In this document: piece by piece, positions 9,954 through 23,226 of the stretch
Numbering within the stretch: the first letter of the stretch is position 1
Layout of the letters: each line of letters begins with the position of its first letter
Assembly (NCBI GenBank): GCA_018881555.1
Contig: JACAXG010000105.1
Location: 2,968,963 to 3,032,962, forward strand
Direction: 5' to 3'
Length of the DNA: 64,000 bases
Source: Amblyornis subalaris
Taxonomy: Eukaryota; Chordata; Aves; Passeriformes; Ptilonorhynchidae
The notes under the pieces: model-generated
The model's input: only the letters and a program-made list of their open reading frames with translations
Told to the model about the DNA's origin: nothing
Database searches by the model: none
Position numbers and translations under genes: made by a program

Positions 9954-12900
9954 ATATAGACAAAAAAATGAAGCAATTAGAGCCAAAATGGGTTTAAATA
10001 TGTGAAAATGATTGCCAATTTAACACTTACCTGTTATCAAAATTTTTAGCCACAATCAATTTTGGAAGCATTTTTGTATTTGTTAGGCTTCTAACACAAA
10101 AAAAAAATCTTAAACCGTGTCTCTGGGATAGGTATGTGAAGTTATGTATGTAACAGCAGCAAACAGTTCAGAGGAAATAGAGTGGTCGTTGCTCTCTCGC
10201 CTTGCTTCTTTTTAAGTGTGTGCTATCTAACCTGCAGCTAGAAGGAGAGGAGCCATGTAATATCTAATATTAGTATGAGTACAGCGATTGATGTGGCAGC
10301 AGTACAAAATCATATTCTTCCTTCACCTGACTTATCACACAGCCATAGGTCTAGATCCTGGTTACCTATGCTAGAGAAGAGGATTTTAACAACCCTGACA
10401 GTGCTGATCCAGTGTGTTCTTTGCACACAAACCTGACGTATTCATCGGTTCGTGAGCTGAGCTGCCAGACACGAACTCTGAGGGTCACGAACCCACAAGT
10501 CAAAAGGCTACTGCCTGTTTCTCTGGAATTATCTTAAAACCTTTTTTTTTTTTTAAAAAAAAATAAGTCTAAACCTCGATTTTTCAATTACATCATGTTA
10601 ATTTCAATGAGAGTTCACTGCAGTCTCTAGAGGTGTACTTCCATGTCCTATCTGCTAAACTGTTCCCGTTGTTCTTGGGATTTAGTAGCCAAAATTCTTC
10701 TGAGGAACAATTTTTACTTTTTTTGCGAATACCAATGAAAGGTGATATTGCAGTAATGTAAATTGTAAGCACTTATGAAGGTATTAAGAAATTAGCTTCA
10801 TATTTAATTTCTATTTTTATTGTTGGTCCTAGTTTTTGATTTTTACTTATTTATTCAATAGACAACTTCTGTGGCTGAGTCAGCCGTATAAACAATATTA
10901 ATTCTAATACCTATAGAAAAGGAGAGAAAATGAAATCGTGTTTAATTCAAGCCAAGATAACTTCACTCATATTCATATCTAGTTAAGGTGTTATGTTTGC
11001 ATTGCCAGACAGAAAATATCTAGTCCTAAAATGAAAGAGAACTGACATCACAGCTGGTATGTTTTCGACAACAGAACATTTATGCAAGAGAAAGTATTCA
11101 GAAGAGCTGATATTTTCTATGACTTGCTGTACCAAAGAAGCATACTCAAAAAAATACAAGTCAGAAAATGCTGAAAGCACTCATAGTGCCTTATTTGTCT
11201 TTATTTTACACTCTACATTCTGATCTAGTGTACCAGCCTTCACATATACTTCTTTTAATGTGATACCTACTGCCTTCATATATTTTTAAATAATGTTTTT
11301 GAAGTTATATCTCCAAGAGTAAATCAAAATAATATTTTTCTAAGGGTCTGGATTTATCTTGGAGGAAAAAATGGAACAAAAAATATTTTTATAGCGTCAG
11401 TTTAAAGCATTTTGATCATTACAAGAAGTATTTTTTTAGCAACAGTGCGAGTTTTATGAGCAGCTTTGTACAGCACCTTTCTCATTATTTCCTGTTCCTC
11501 TGTGGTTATCAGGTCTTCATAAAAGTATATTGAAAGCAATGCATTAGAGAAAAAGAAAATGTTGAAGAAGGAGAAACCTAACTTTGTAGTAACACCTTAA
11601 TAACTAATTGTATATTTCTATATCTCAGTGAAAACAGAGTCTGGAACAACAAGAACTGTTTCTTCTCCTCATTCTAAGTTTTGTAGTGGTTTAGAAATTC
11701 TATCTTGACACCAATTAGACAAAGGACAGGTAAGCCAAATTTAAGCTATCAATGTAGAAGCACAATTTCACCAAGAAACATTGATATAAAAAAAGAGAAG
11801 AGATCCTCTAAAAAAAGGGATTTTTGTAAAAATTTGGCTAGACTTATTGCTTAGGCCAGCAGTGAGTTTCTGATAATGAAATCACCCTTTCTTTTTCTTC
11901 CTTCTAAAAAAGAGATGTTTCATCCCATCTTTATTGATTTGATAATGAGAATACATGTGCTCTATGCAATTCTGATGTATCTTAACCCAAAAATAAATCT
12001 TATAAAACAATGTGGATAAGGGCAAACTAAGAGTCTCTGAATCCTGGTAACAGCAAGATGGGATTGATTTATGCCAACCTGATTCAGAGTTTCCAAGATT
12101 TTTACAAGATCTGTGTTTCTGACTCCTCTATTATTCTGTACTTTAAAAGCATTTCCTAATTTTTTTGTGCAGCTTTTGTGCTTTTCTTTTCTCTGAACAA
12201 AATCTGAATAGTGCTGGGGGTGCATGATTAGTTTACTGAGCAGTCACTTCTGGTCACATGTGATTCAAGATACCACTCATAAAATAGCAATACATTACTT
12301 CAGAAGAAATTGCTCGAACTTTATGAAAATGGAGACAAACTTATGGAAGAGCAGAAGAATAGAGAGGGACTTTAATTTGGTCTATTGTAGCAGTTGTCTC
12401 AAGTGAGGAGTCCTTTATCAGCCTGAATCTCGTTGCTGAAAGAAATGTTTCTTGACATAGGCTTCAAAATTTCACTCTGGTGAACTACAAAGCACTTTAA
12501 CTATTCTAGTTCAGTACATGGAGAAAATGGCAACCTATTAGACCCGATAGTAATTTGTTTACTGTATATACTGAAGTGTAATCTTTTTGGTGGTGTTGAA
12601 TAGTCTGCTACAATACCAAGTATTGAAAAATGCCTACTCTGCTGCTCACTTTTTTCTTAAGCTGAAAAATCAAGGATAGCATGTCGAAAAATCCATTTTT
12701 GCAGCATATTCCTCTGCTCCCAGATCCTTTCTCTCTCATGGGTATGTTTCCTCTGGTTGCCATCAAAACTCCCAATAACAAAGATGTTTAGTGTTTATCA
12801 TTTGTGACAGGAGACACAAAACAAAACCAAATTCCTGAACTAATTCTGGCTGCAAAGCTCTTCTGCATTTGGGCAGTGAATTGTCAGGAGGAATAGGTTG

Positions 12901-15900
12901 TATAATCTTGGCATTTGTTGAGCAACTGATAGCTGTCTGAAATTTTAAGTAACAGGGTATGTATAAACTTCCTGACAAGGCTGCTATTCAGTGACAAGTT
13001 TTTCAGTGATAATTTCAGAGACTTCATGTAGATGGGAATTATGTTTTCTTGAGTCAGCAAGATTGAAGAATCACTTTACCAGGGCAGCGCTCATTCTGAG
13101 CTTTAGTTCCTGGGCTTTGGCTCAAAGACTTCAGGAAACCTTTTAATGAAGGCTATTAAGTGACAGGGCAACTTGTATCTTCTCTCTGGTTCCTATAGTA
13201 ATTTTGGGAGATTAATTCATGTGGTATTAAATAACTGTAAGATCATATCCAAAAAATGCCCCAGCCATGAAAGCTATCTCCAGAAAATCCTCTGTCATGT
13301 GACAAGCTCCGATAGGATTATCAGTTATCTTGACTTCATGCCCACCAATTTTTACAGAACTATTTTTGTAAGGTTTTGCTTAAATGAGGTCAAACAGTGG
13401 AAGCAACAACTTGCTCCATATAGTCCATTCAATAAATGTCTGAGCTTAATTGTAACCTCATCTGTCCATGACTAAATGTCATTGAACCAAATGATNTCTC
13501 TTGGGAATTTATTAACATCAGTGACTTAGTGAAAAAGTTGAATTAATATGTTTAAGAAAGAAAAGAATCTAAAGTAACCCTTTAATTTCCCAGCTGAAAA
13601 TTATGCTGAAACCTCTGACCAACATTTTTAATAGCAACCTCTAAAATTGAAGAACCATTGTGACTACTGGGACATACAATTCAAAGTGTATGGCATATGG
13701 ATTCTATTCCCAGCTCTGACATTTAGTTGTGTGATTATTTTAAAGAAGATATTTGAGCCTCAGGTTTGCAAAGTAATCTAATAGTTTTGCTAAGTCTTAT
13801 ATCCTTTATTTTATTTTCAGAAGAATTCCACTGATTTCCTTAAATGTTGTGTGGGTGTATAATTTCTCAAATCAACCTCAACAGACAAGCCTGTGATTTT
13901 TTGAGGAATAGCCCAAGACTACCCTCAAAATAAATATCTCTGACTGACCAGACAGTGAATTTGGTAGCGTGAGTCAAGGTTCAGCTAGAAACCTATGTCT
14001 GGAGTGGAGAGGACTTTGTGTGAAAAGACAGCCAGAAATGTCCTGTGGCATTTGGTGGCTTGGTACACTGTCGTGGTACAGTGCAGGCTGCCTACAATGG
14101 GCTTTTCTGGAGGTAATAATGAAGGCTGTCTGTGAAGCCCTTTTGTTTTCACAAGGCAAATAGATTGGAAATCTGTTACCCATCTCACAGGTGCTAAGGC
14201 TCTATAGGCAAGGAGACTGAGGTTGGAGATATGTTAAATTCGAAAACGATATCCTTAGTATTTGCAGTCCATATCTATTTCATGTCTCACTTCTTACTTG
14301 GCAAATAAGAATTATTCTTATTCTGAACTCAGGAGGGTATGAAGACTTCAAATGAATTAATGCTCTTACTTCAGTATTAATAAGCTTGTTTTCACTCCTG
14401 TACAAACTCAGTTTTCCCAGCATGAATTTTGCATCAATTGTTTGATTTGTTCATACAAATGCATAGTTTCATCTGAACAGAAGAATGTGCACAAGAATCG
14501 GAGCTAAGATGTAGTCCTAGTTCCAGATGATTTAAAACATATAAACAAGAACTAACAAGGGAACCATAATCTGGCCCTGTAATGGGCTGAGTAATGGTGA
14601 ATAATACTGGATAAGGCAGACACTGGTGAGTTAAGAGAAGCAAAGCTTTGCAGTTCAATATACATCCTTGCAGAAAGTATACTACTTATTCCAGATGGTT
14701 ACTTTGAAACCATAACCAGGCTTCTGGCAACATAACAATCTTGTGATCTGAATATTGGTTGGATAAGTAATGACATCCTTTACAGCCAACCAAGAAGCAT
14801 ACTGCAGTGAATTTTCACTTACATTGTTTATAAAGGACACATTTTGAATTCTAACCGCTGGACAGTTAGACTTACCTTGTTATTGCTTGACTGTGAATAA
14901 GTTATTTATCAAACTATCCGTATAAAGATAACTGTAGGAAAAATCCAGGGATGATTCAAAATTTATAGGTAGACAAGTGTCAATGACTGTGGCATCTGCA
15001 GGAGGTGAAGTTCCAGATTAATCATGGGTCAGCAGACAAGCCAAGATCCAGCCAGTTTTTGACACCCCTGGTATCTTTGGAGACCTGGCAAGAGCCTGTG
15101 TGAGAGGCCTTCATGGGAGGACCCAGCATACATACCTGAGGAATCTCTGAAATGTTGAATGGAAAGTGGAATGTGTACCACATTTTATGTATTTAATGTA
15201 CTTATTATATATATGTCTCCTAAAACAGGTTATACAGCCATATATTACTTAGTTCTGTGATGTTTGCAAGGTAAAATTAGTTTTCCTTCAGAAAACAAGC
15301 AAATTGCAGTTGGTGATAGAACTAATACATTGTCTTTTCTTGCACTGCCTGCCTTGTTTGTGGAACAACTGCAGAATTCTCTATTTGTTTATGCAGATAA
15401 AATCAGACCACTGATTTTAAAATTCCCTGACTCAAGGAAAGCATTGTATGTCATCCGCTTTTTATCCTTATCCATCACTATGAAAAAGTAGACTTTGGAA
15501 AATTAAGGTTAGTACTGATGATGACCATGCCTGTGTTGTTCTATTATGCATTTTCACTTTCATATTTCTCAACTCATCAGTAATCATTTCATTTCCTCTG
15601 AGAAACATACATTACCACTTTACAGTGATTGTATATTATTTTTCTACCAAGCAATGTGTGAAACTTAATGCCTGAAGACAATAAAATCATATTTCCTAAA
15701 AGATAGTTGGGGTATATGAGAAAGAGGGACAGAAACGGAGTGAAAATGAATGATGTGGATATTTTAAACACAATATAAACCCAAAATAAAGTACCAAATG
15801 TGTGGATGTAGCTTTTGCATTAATACTTTCATTTGCAAATGAATAACCAATTTAGAGGGAACTGAACAGGCTACTAGAAAAATGACATCTATAATTCTAC

Positions 15901-18900
15901 TTCAATAGACATTATAGGCAGCTTTGCCCCTAGAAGACTGTATCATTTGTCATAAAAGACTACTTGGGAAGCTGAAGTAGTTCTCATTTAGGACTTCTTT
16001 GCTGCATTTTTCCCTCAGAGGTAAGATAAAATAAGGACTTGAGGTAAAGGAGGTTGTTCAGCACTGCCCTTATTCTTATAGACTTTCCACAACTGGATTC
16101 TCTCTGTGACTAAATACTCCTTCTTAACTGATAGTTCTTAATAAGAATTAAAAACACTGCTGACACCAGTGTTTGTTCACTATGGCCTTGGATCTCAAGA
16201 GGAGTTCAGGCAGTCTTTTCCACAGATGTGTCTCTTCTCAGCAGTCTCCTGAACTACCTGCTGCTTCAGCTAGAAATGTTATTGTATACAGAGCAGGAAA
16301 GGCCCTTCCTGGTACTCTTGTTGTGTTCTCCACACACATTTGATCCATCAATCCTAACTTCAAAGCAGTAATGTTGCTAAAAGAGATGCTAAACACTGAA
16401 GCACAAACACCAGAGTTCTGGATTCACCTAAAGTGAATTTTGCACTTTAACGTATTATAATCTCAGAAAGTTTGTCTAACATATGTTTTCATTCTTAACT
16501 ATAGGAGGAGCTTGCTCTTGCTTTCTCATGGAATGATTTTGTGAATTATTTTATATGGTTTATATAGCTACTTTCTCCTGGCTAGAAGTTTTCTATAGGT
16601 CTCTTAATGTTTTTTTCAAAATCAGAATCCCCTGAAAAAAGCCCAGACTTCAGAAGGCAAATATATTTCTGCTTAATCAGTTTAGGAAGTTTGATTTAGG
16701 ATGTAGTATTCAGAGACTGATGTATAGAATACTTTCTGTACATATAGATATACACATACTGTTATATAATTCATATGTAGAAAAGTTCTAAAAAGTGAAA
16801 GTGGAATAAGAATCTGTGATTGAAGCAGGATGGCAAAATTTGTTGTCTTTTTTTTTTTTTTTTTGTGCAAGAACCCCTTAGAAATTTTTCTTAAGCCTCA
16901 GAAGAGTTTTCTAAAGGGTTTTTGGGGTTTTCTTTACATGAGGTAAAACAGAGGGGTGATGCATTACAGAGGACTTATTTATACAAGGCAATTCAGAGGA
17001 AGACAGAATAATCAAACCTTGATATTACCTCTGCTTAATCTGAATATTTACTAACGTAAAATTCTGTATTTGAATAGTACTCAGGAAGTTGCCTGTAGAT
17101 TCTTTTTCTTCTCTCTCTTTTGAAAATTGCATTAATGTCATTGTAAACTGTTGTAGATTAATCAAGTCTGATGGAATTCCCTGGGTACGTGACCTGGTGA
17201 AAGTATCTAATCACCTATATGTAGATAAAGCATGACAGTTTGTAAAACTGGCATCAAATTTTATTGGATTTTGCATTATCAGATACCACTTATACAAAAA
17301 TCAGAATCAGCCATTTATCAAAAAGAACAGTTGTCTTTAATTGTTGCATTTTTAATCTTGTTAATGTGCAGACTTACTAGTCTTGTAACAGCCCAGAAGG
17401 AAATACGTTCACTCCTAAAAGTCTGCTACAAGGTGAAAACCCCAATAGTAATTCAAAAAAGGATGTTAACAACAAATTAGAATTAAAATAACTTACATCA
17501 AACCCACTGATTCCCTGAAAGAGATATTCGAAATTAATAAGAGTTGAATTGACAAGCTATTTAAAGTTTTGGTAGTTTCTTTGTTTTCTAAATTCACCAG
17601 TACAGGAAAGTATTGTCTCTCTCTTGCTGAAATTTGTTGTGTGTGTATTGGAAGGGTTCCTAAAGAGTTCAGAGAAAGTTTGGAAATGTTATATGGCAGA
17701 AGTTGGCAGCATCTCATTTCCTCCCAGATCTGGGACTGAGAGTAATTTTTATATGTTCTGTTTAGTATATGCAGAGAGATGCTAAAAATCTTTGGTTTGT
17801 GGTAGCAGATCAGTTCATTTAGCCAGAAAAGCATAAACATTTTCTGATAGTAGTTCCAGGCCCTTGAGGAACTGAGCAGCTGAAGCTATTGGAAGACGGA
17901 AGGGCAGAGGACTCATAAGATGATTACCCAAAAGTGGACAGCAAAAAACTAAGAAAGCAATAAATTAAGTCACGGGGAACATGGGGAGAACTGAAGTGAT
18001 TTTTAATTATTCTGAAATGTCAGAATCACTAGTGTAGATAAAGAAAGACTCTTAAATGCCAGAGGTGAGAAAAAGGATTATTTACATTAAATATACTGTC
18101 TCAGCATAAAATCTTACCTCTGCAGCACACCAGTCCTGATAGATTAACATTTTAAATTTATGCAGAAAGAAAATTTCTTCCTCTTTAGTACTTATTTTAT
18201 GAGTTAATTATTTTTTTTATAAATAATTGAGAAAAGCAAAAGCAGTGTTGTCCTATGGAAAATGTTGGAAGTAGGAGCACCTTGGCAAAGATGCTATCTC
18301 TAAGACACGAGCTAAAAAAGGGTCAAAGGGTGCTGACAGCTGGGAGACTACACTGGGAAATTATCACTATATGCTTTCATAGAAAAGCTGCTTTGCTCTT
18401 ATCTAATTTTATACTTTTCCACGCTCTTCCATCCCTTCCCATGTATTTTTGCATTAATTTTATGGGAAAGGGTATATTATTGTGGAATTTATTTGCCTTC
18501 TCTAACTTACTTATCTATACCAAAGACTCAAAGATAAGACAGCTGACTAATGAAGAATTTTTGGACTTCAGTTTATTCCCTCATGCTTTGTAAAGACATG
18601 CAGCACCTACAAAATAGCAGCCCTCAAAATAGCAAAGCCTACCTGGATGTAAAATTCCAAATNTTCAAAAGGAATTTAGAAGTAAAAGTCAGATCCCTTA
18701 TATCCAAGCTACTGAAGAGAAGGATCCCCATGGTGTAAAAACCTGTGCAGTGAGCCTGGGACTTCTGTGGGTTAGGGCTTTCACCAGAGGAGGAGCTACG
18801 AACAGAACACTGCAGCAAGGCAGGCTCTGTCCTGTGGTTCTTCCAGGCACAAAATGACCATAAACTGTGGAGCCCCTCAGGTTGCTTAAATGTGCAGTAG

Positions 18901-19130
18901 TGATGATATCCATGTCCTCTCCAGAAAGGACTCTGAGCTTTGGTTTCTGTTGCATGTTTGTGTAATGGAGTTCTTCATGGGTTTTTTTTTTAATCACTCA
19001 CCATTAATGATGCACTCCCTTTGCAAGTGCCCAGTTACATATCCATTCACAGCTATCCTAAAAATGATAAAAGCTGATGATATTCAGAATGGAGAAGGCA
19101 AAAATGTTAAAGCTTTGTTCCAAAACTCAG
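9954..19130. other. AT-rich spacer of about 9 kb, no gene seen
   Basis: I recognise no coding exon, RNA gene or recent transposon. Open frames reach 115 codons on minus (17493-17840) and 112 on plus (18255-18593), neither resembling a known protein. Simple tracts include a T/A run at 10541-10563 and a T run at about 16848-16864. A CpG-bearing inverted repeat near 10447 is listed separately. The segment 18740-18880 is modestly GC-richer than its surroundings but has no identifiable structure. Confidence 0.65.
10447..10493. repeat. Short inverted repeat with CpG-containing arms
   Basis: The arms are ggttcgtga (10447-10455) and tcacgaacc (10485-10493), a perfect 9-bp inverted repeat separated by 29 bp. 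A further cacgaac copy lies in the loop (about 10470). Three cgaac/gttcg elements in 47 bp of otherwise AT-rich, CpG-poor DNA is unusual. It could be a hairpin or a set of protein-binding half-sites; no function can be assigned from sequence. Confidence 0.6.
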
Positions 19131-19714
19131 TGTCATGGGCCACTCCATGCCAGCACCGACAGACCAGTTCTTTCCCCTCCAATGCACCTACAGTTCGGAG
19201 GACATCAGCACCCACACCGTCGGAGTCCAGCNGGTGGCAGGAGGAAGCGGCGGGCGGCACAACTGACCCCACACGGGCCAGCTCTTCTCGTCTGCCACTA
19301 TAACTGCTCCGTGAGCTCCCACCTTCCCGGGAGGGTTTGCCGCCATCCCTTCCCTTCGCCTCCCGGACTGCGCGGTTGCCTGCAGAGGCTGCCATCGTGG
19401 GGGGAGGGCCAGATGCCATTTCCCCTTTGTCTCCCTACACGTGGTCAGCAGTGCGGGCTGCCATCATGGAAAGGGTTTTCCGCCATCTTTCTTCTCAGGG
19501 AGTTTGAGATTTAGCAATTTTCTATCTAGTGATCATTTACTGCTTTTTTTCCTGTTGCATGTTTTTGCATGTTTTGCATGTTAGTAAACTGTTATATTTT
19601 CTCTTATATCTACTTGTATTTCATTTCCCCTTATTGGTGGAAACAGATTGGTTAAAACAAAGGTAGAGAACTCATTTTAGAGTGTTCCCCTTTAAATTGT
19701 CTTAAGTCAAGACA
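19131..19714 (+). mobile_element. Solo LTR of an endogenous retrovirus, 584 bp
   Basis: It starts TGTCATGGGCC and ends AAGTCAAGACA. The flanks are ctcag (19126-19130) and ctcag (19715-19719), a perfect 5-bp target-site duplication. A TATA-like ctataact lies at 19298-19305, followed by a GC-rich stretch with four GCCATC-type motifs, and an AGTAAA polyadenylation-type signal at 19583-19588. The last 150 bp align with the reverse complement of the LTR at 7160-8051. TTGCATG occurs three times at about 19556-19580. No internal genes are present between TSDs, so this is a solo LTR. The higher GC content and surviving CpGs relative to the surroundings suggest moderate age. Confidence 0.93.
19339..19490 (+). 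promoter_or_regulatory. Cluster of four YY1-like GCCATC motifs in the LTR
   Basis: Motifs gccgccatccc (19339-19349), ctgccatcgtg (19389-19399), ctgccatcatgg (19458-19469) and ccgccatcttt (19480-19490) all carry the core of the YY1 site, in one orientation and spread over about 150 bp downstream of the TATA-like element. The last is a full match to CCGCCATNTT. Their repetition and their counterparts in the LTR at 7160 suggest they were a conserved part of this LTR group. Confidence 0.55.
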
Positions 19715-22700
19715 CTCAGCATGTGGGGTTTAAGGATTTCCAGAAGAGATGTTCAAGTGAAGTGAGCAATATTTTGAAGATTTTTGTCTGTTTGCTAGTT
19801 CACAAGAGATGGTCACTTAAGGTAAACCCATCAGGTTGTCTTGGATGTTGATTTTCACTAAGTCTGAAGTGCTCTGCTTTATTGGATTTGTGCTGGCTAT
19901 TTAATATTGCCTTAGTATACCAGAATGGTAATGCAGTTTGTTTTGTGCCTTTTTTAATTTTTTTGGAACCATTTCAGTTTAGCATTTTAAGCACTCTGTT
20001 TTTACAGATGGTTTAAGCCTGTAAAAGCAATTATGTTTTTACTGTATGGTTCTGTTGACAGTCTGCTTGTTGTCAAGGACCACAGACGGTGAATGCTACT
20101 TATTTTTCACTACTTTGGAATCCAGATTTTTTCAGCTTTTTTTTCCCTGCATCATTTACAAATCCTCAATTAAATTTTATCGGTGAGTCTTCAGTGATCA
20201 CTCTATGTATAATTTAAAGAATGCACTTGTGTGCTCAAGCTTGTTTGGCATTTTTGAATAGAGAACTGTTTGTTATATTTTGCTATATGTAAGTGTGACT
20301 GGAACAGACCTGTTGCCACAAGCTTTGGGGAATGGGTCACTAATGCTTTAAGATATGGGTAGATATTTATCTGAGAGAGACTAAAAGTTATGCCTACATG
20401 AAAATGTCTGGTTTGGATTTAAATAGATGGAACTTGCTCATTTAAGCACCATCTTTCTCTGCAAGGTGGTCAAATTTTGCTATGAATAACATTAAATAAC
20501 AGTTGTTCTCAGCATCAGGGTCCTNAGAATTTTTACCACCATGCTTAAAGGAGCTAACCTTAAACCAATAGTGTCATGCACAGAGAAGTGCTCTGATGTT
20601 CAAAACTACTAATTCCCTGGAAAACCAGAGTGCTTTTAAGCACTAACATATAGATTTTTGGCAGCTTTCAAGACAATTTTAAACACTTNAACAAATGGCC
20701 TTTATTTACATATTGCTGAATTCTGAATACTGTTCAGAAGTGTTTGCTTCTTTGCAATTTGCAAGTGACAGGGGACAGATTTTCAGTTTCTCAAGAAAAA
20801 AAGAGGAAAATTTATCTACCTTACACAGTGTTGCCTAACCTAATTAGACAACCTAATATATGGCCAGTCATCTCTTTTAGAAGAGTTTCTTTTACGAGTC
20901 TAAAGGGACCAGGGTATTGCATGATAATTTGTAACGTAACTATTTGGCACAACAAAAAATGAAAAGAATACAAACTTATTTTGCTTCAGCTGCTTTACAT
21001 GCTTCAGTAAATTAACTATGAATATGTGATATACAGATCAAAATTAAATATCAGCGTAGAAATTATGTTGCTTCCTTGGCAATGGCTAATGCCTACCAAA
21101 GACAAAGCATTGAGCACTGGTGCATGCAGCTTTCACATCTTCTAGCCAAGCCAATTTTCTTGCATTCTTTTGAAAAATAAGCTTGTGAGTTGCAATTTTC
21201 TAGATTAAAAAATGGGACTATTACTTGTAAGCAAAAGTAATAGCTCCTACAAGTCCAAATGTAGAAAGGATTGTCTGTTTTCATCACGTACTGGACTTAG
21301 ACATTGATGCATTTTTAAATTCAGTGATTAGTTGATAAGGAATTTTATAATTGGCAGCAGCCCCAGTTCAGTTTCCAAGTGGTCCAAGAAGTAAAGTAAT
21401 GTATTTCTCCAGCAGATGGAAAGTTCTATCTCATCTCTTTCCTACCCTCCTTCTTTTTTGTGTGGAGCTTTTAACGGTAAAATCTTTTCTTAAAACCATA
21501 CAGCTCATTTCTTGCATATTCTTTAAAAGACCAAAGACATTATTTACAAATTAATGCTAAAAAAATTATGTTTCTCAAAAAAAATTGTCTTACATTGTGT
21601 ACTAATTATTGTAATTGCCACCACTTCTGGTGTGATTTTTTCCCCAAATTATAGTAATTAAATTAAAGGCAAAGACTGCTTGAAGTTATTGTACATTTTT
21701 TCTTTGTAATTTTTTATCATTCTCCCTGAAAGGAATATTGGGATTGCAGGTGACTGGAATTGATTCTGCAATAGCAGAAATGAGAGTAAATAAAGACTCT
21801 TGTGTTCTTAAGAACTGCTAAGACTTCATGTAGCGAGAAATCTTTCCATCAAGATATAGTGTAGAGCTGAACCCTATCACATAAGAAAATGAAAGTTGGC
21901 ACCCTGGTTCTAAATGATATTGCACTGTCCCATATCATTTAAAAAATGTAAAACAATCCCCTCCTGTAGACATATAAAGTGCATATATGAAATGCAGGGA
22001 GAATAATGAGCCTTTTGTTAGTGATTGGGAGACCTCTGTTTGGGAGAGCTGTATCAATGCTTATAGCTGCAGGTGACAGAAACTGACTAAAGCCCACAGG
22101 AGTTTTTTACAGTTTCGCCAGTTGGGAATCTGTTTCATTATATCAAAATTTAGTCATGACTGATAATATATTCTCATTACCAAAGCTTCTAATTCTCACA
22201 CTGAAAAAATGTTCTTTTAACATAGTTATTTCTGTAGTGAAATTTAGAAATCACTAAGACTTGCTACTTGACAGAAAAACAAAGAATATTTTTCAAGGCA
22301 TAGAATTTAGCAAGCCAATGGCCTAGTGTTTCCTGAAGGGAAGTCAAAATCTGTACTCCTAGCTGTTGCTCTCTGGTGCTACTTTACCTAGTAAACTCGA
22401 GTACTCATCTGCAATTACCAAAGCCTAATAACTCACTATATTTTTCAGTTACTATTTCGCTAAGTAGGGAGACAAGGCTATTTTGGCTGTACTTCTTCAT
22501 GTCTAAAGATTTAGAAAATTCCTCCTTCTGCTTCTTATGGATTTGCATAGGAAACATTTCTGGCAGTGGTCAGTGACCAGATGTTCTGCTGTCCATTTGC
22601 CCTAGGTTAAGATAATGTGAATCTGTTAGATCTCTGAATTCAAGATCCCAGGTTTGAGTTCAGATGGAAAAAAACCCCAAAAACCCACAAAGCAAGGCTT

Positions 22701-23226
22701 CTACAGGAATAAAAGTTATTTCTGTTATTGCTGTGTCACTTGTGTATATACTTTTACAGTGTGTGACGTGACCCAAAGTTACATTGGTCTTTAAAACTTG
22801 AAATAATTGAGTATACACATTAATTAGATAGGGGATGGTGAATGCATTTTAAATTAAGTAGAGAACTTAGGCACAGAGAGATATTAATAGCCATATATAT
22901 AATGGAGCGTTAATGACTCATTTAGTAAGATTTAACCCCAAGTCTAGGTACACTAAGCTGTGTTACATACACAACTTAAAATAGATCAAATTACTCTGTC
23001 AAATGTGCACAGACGAGTGATGGGTAGTGTTTCATTGTTGTGTTATAAGGTTGCTGACAAGTTAAGGTGGTAGTGTTTGGCTAGATCAGTTTTAGATAAA
23101 AGATCAATACATAACAAATCAAAAGTTTATCTTTACTTGCAAATAATTTCTAAAACCCTCATTAAACAGCTTTTAAAAAACAATTTTTTTGTCCATATCA
23201 CACTGGACTCTATGAAGACTGTACTC
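19715..23226. other. AT-rich spacer, no gene seen
   Basis: No recognised gene, RNA or mobile element. Open frames are at most about 72 codons and unremarkable. Confidence 0.65.

Noticed and set aside
17493..17840. 115-codon frame on minus
   Set aside because: No similarity, no splice or promoter context, and of a length expected by chance in this much AT-rich sequence.
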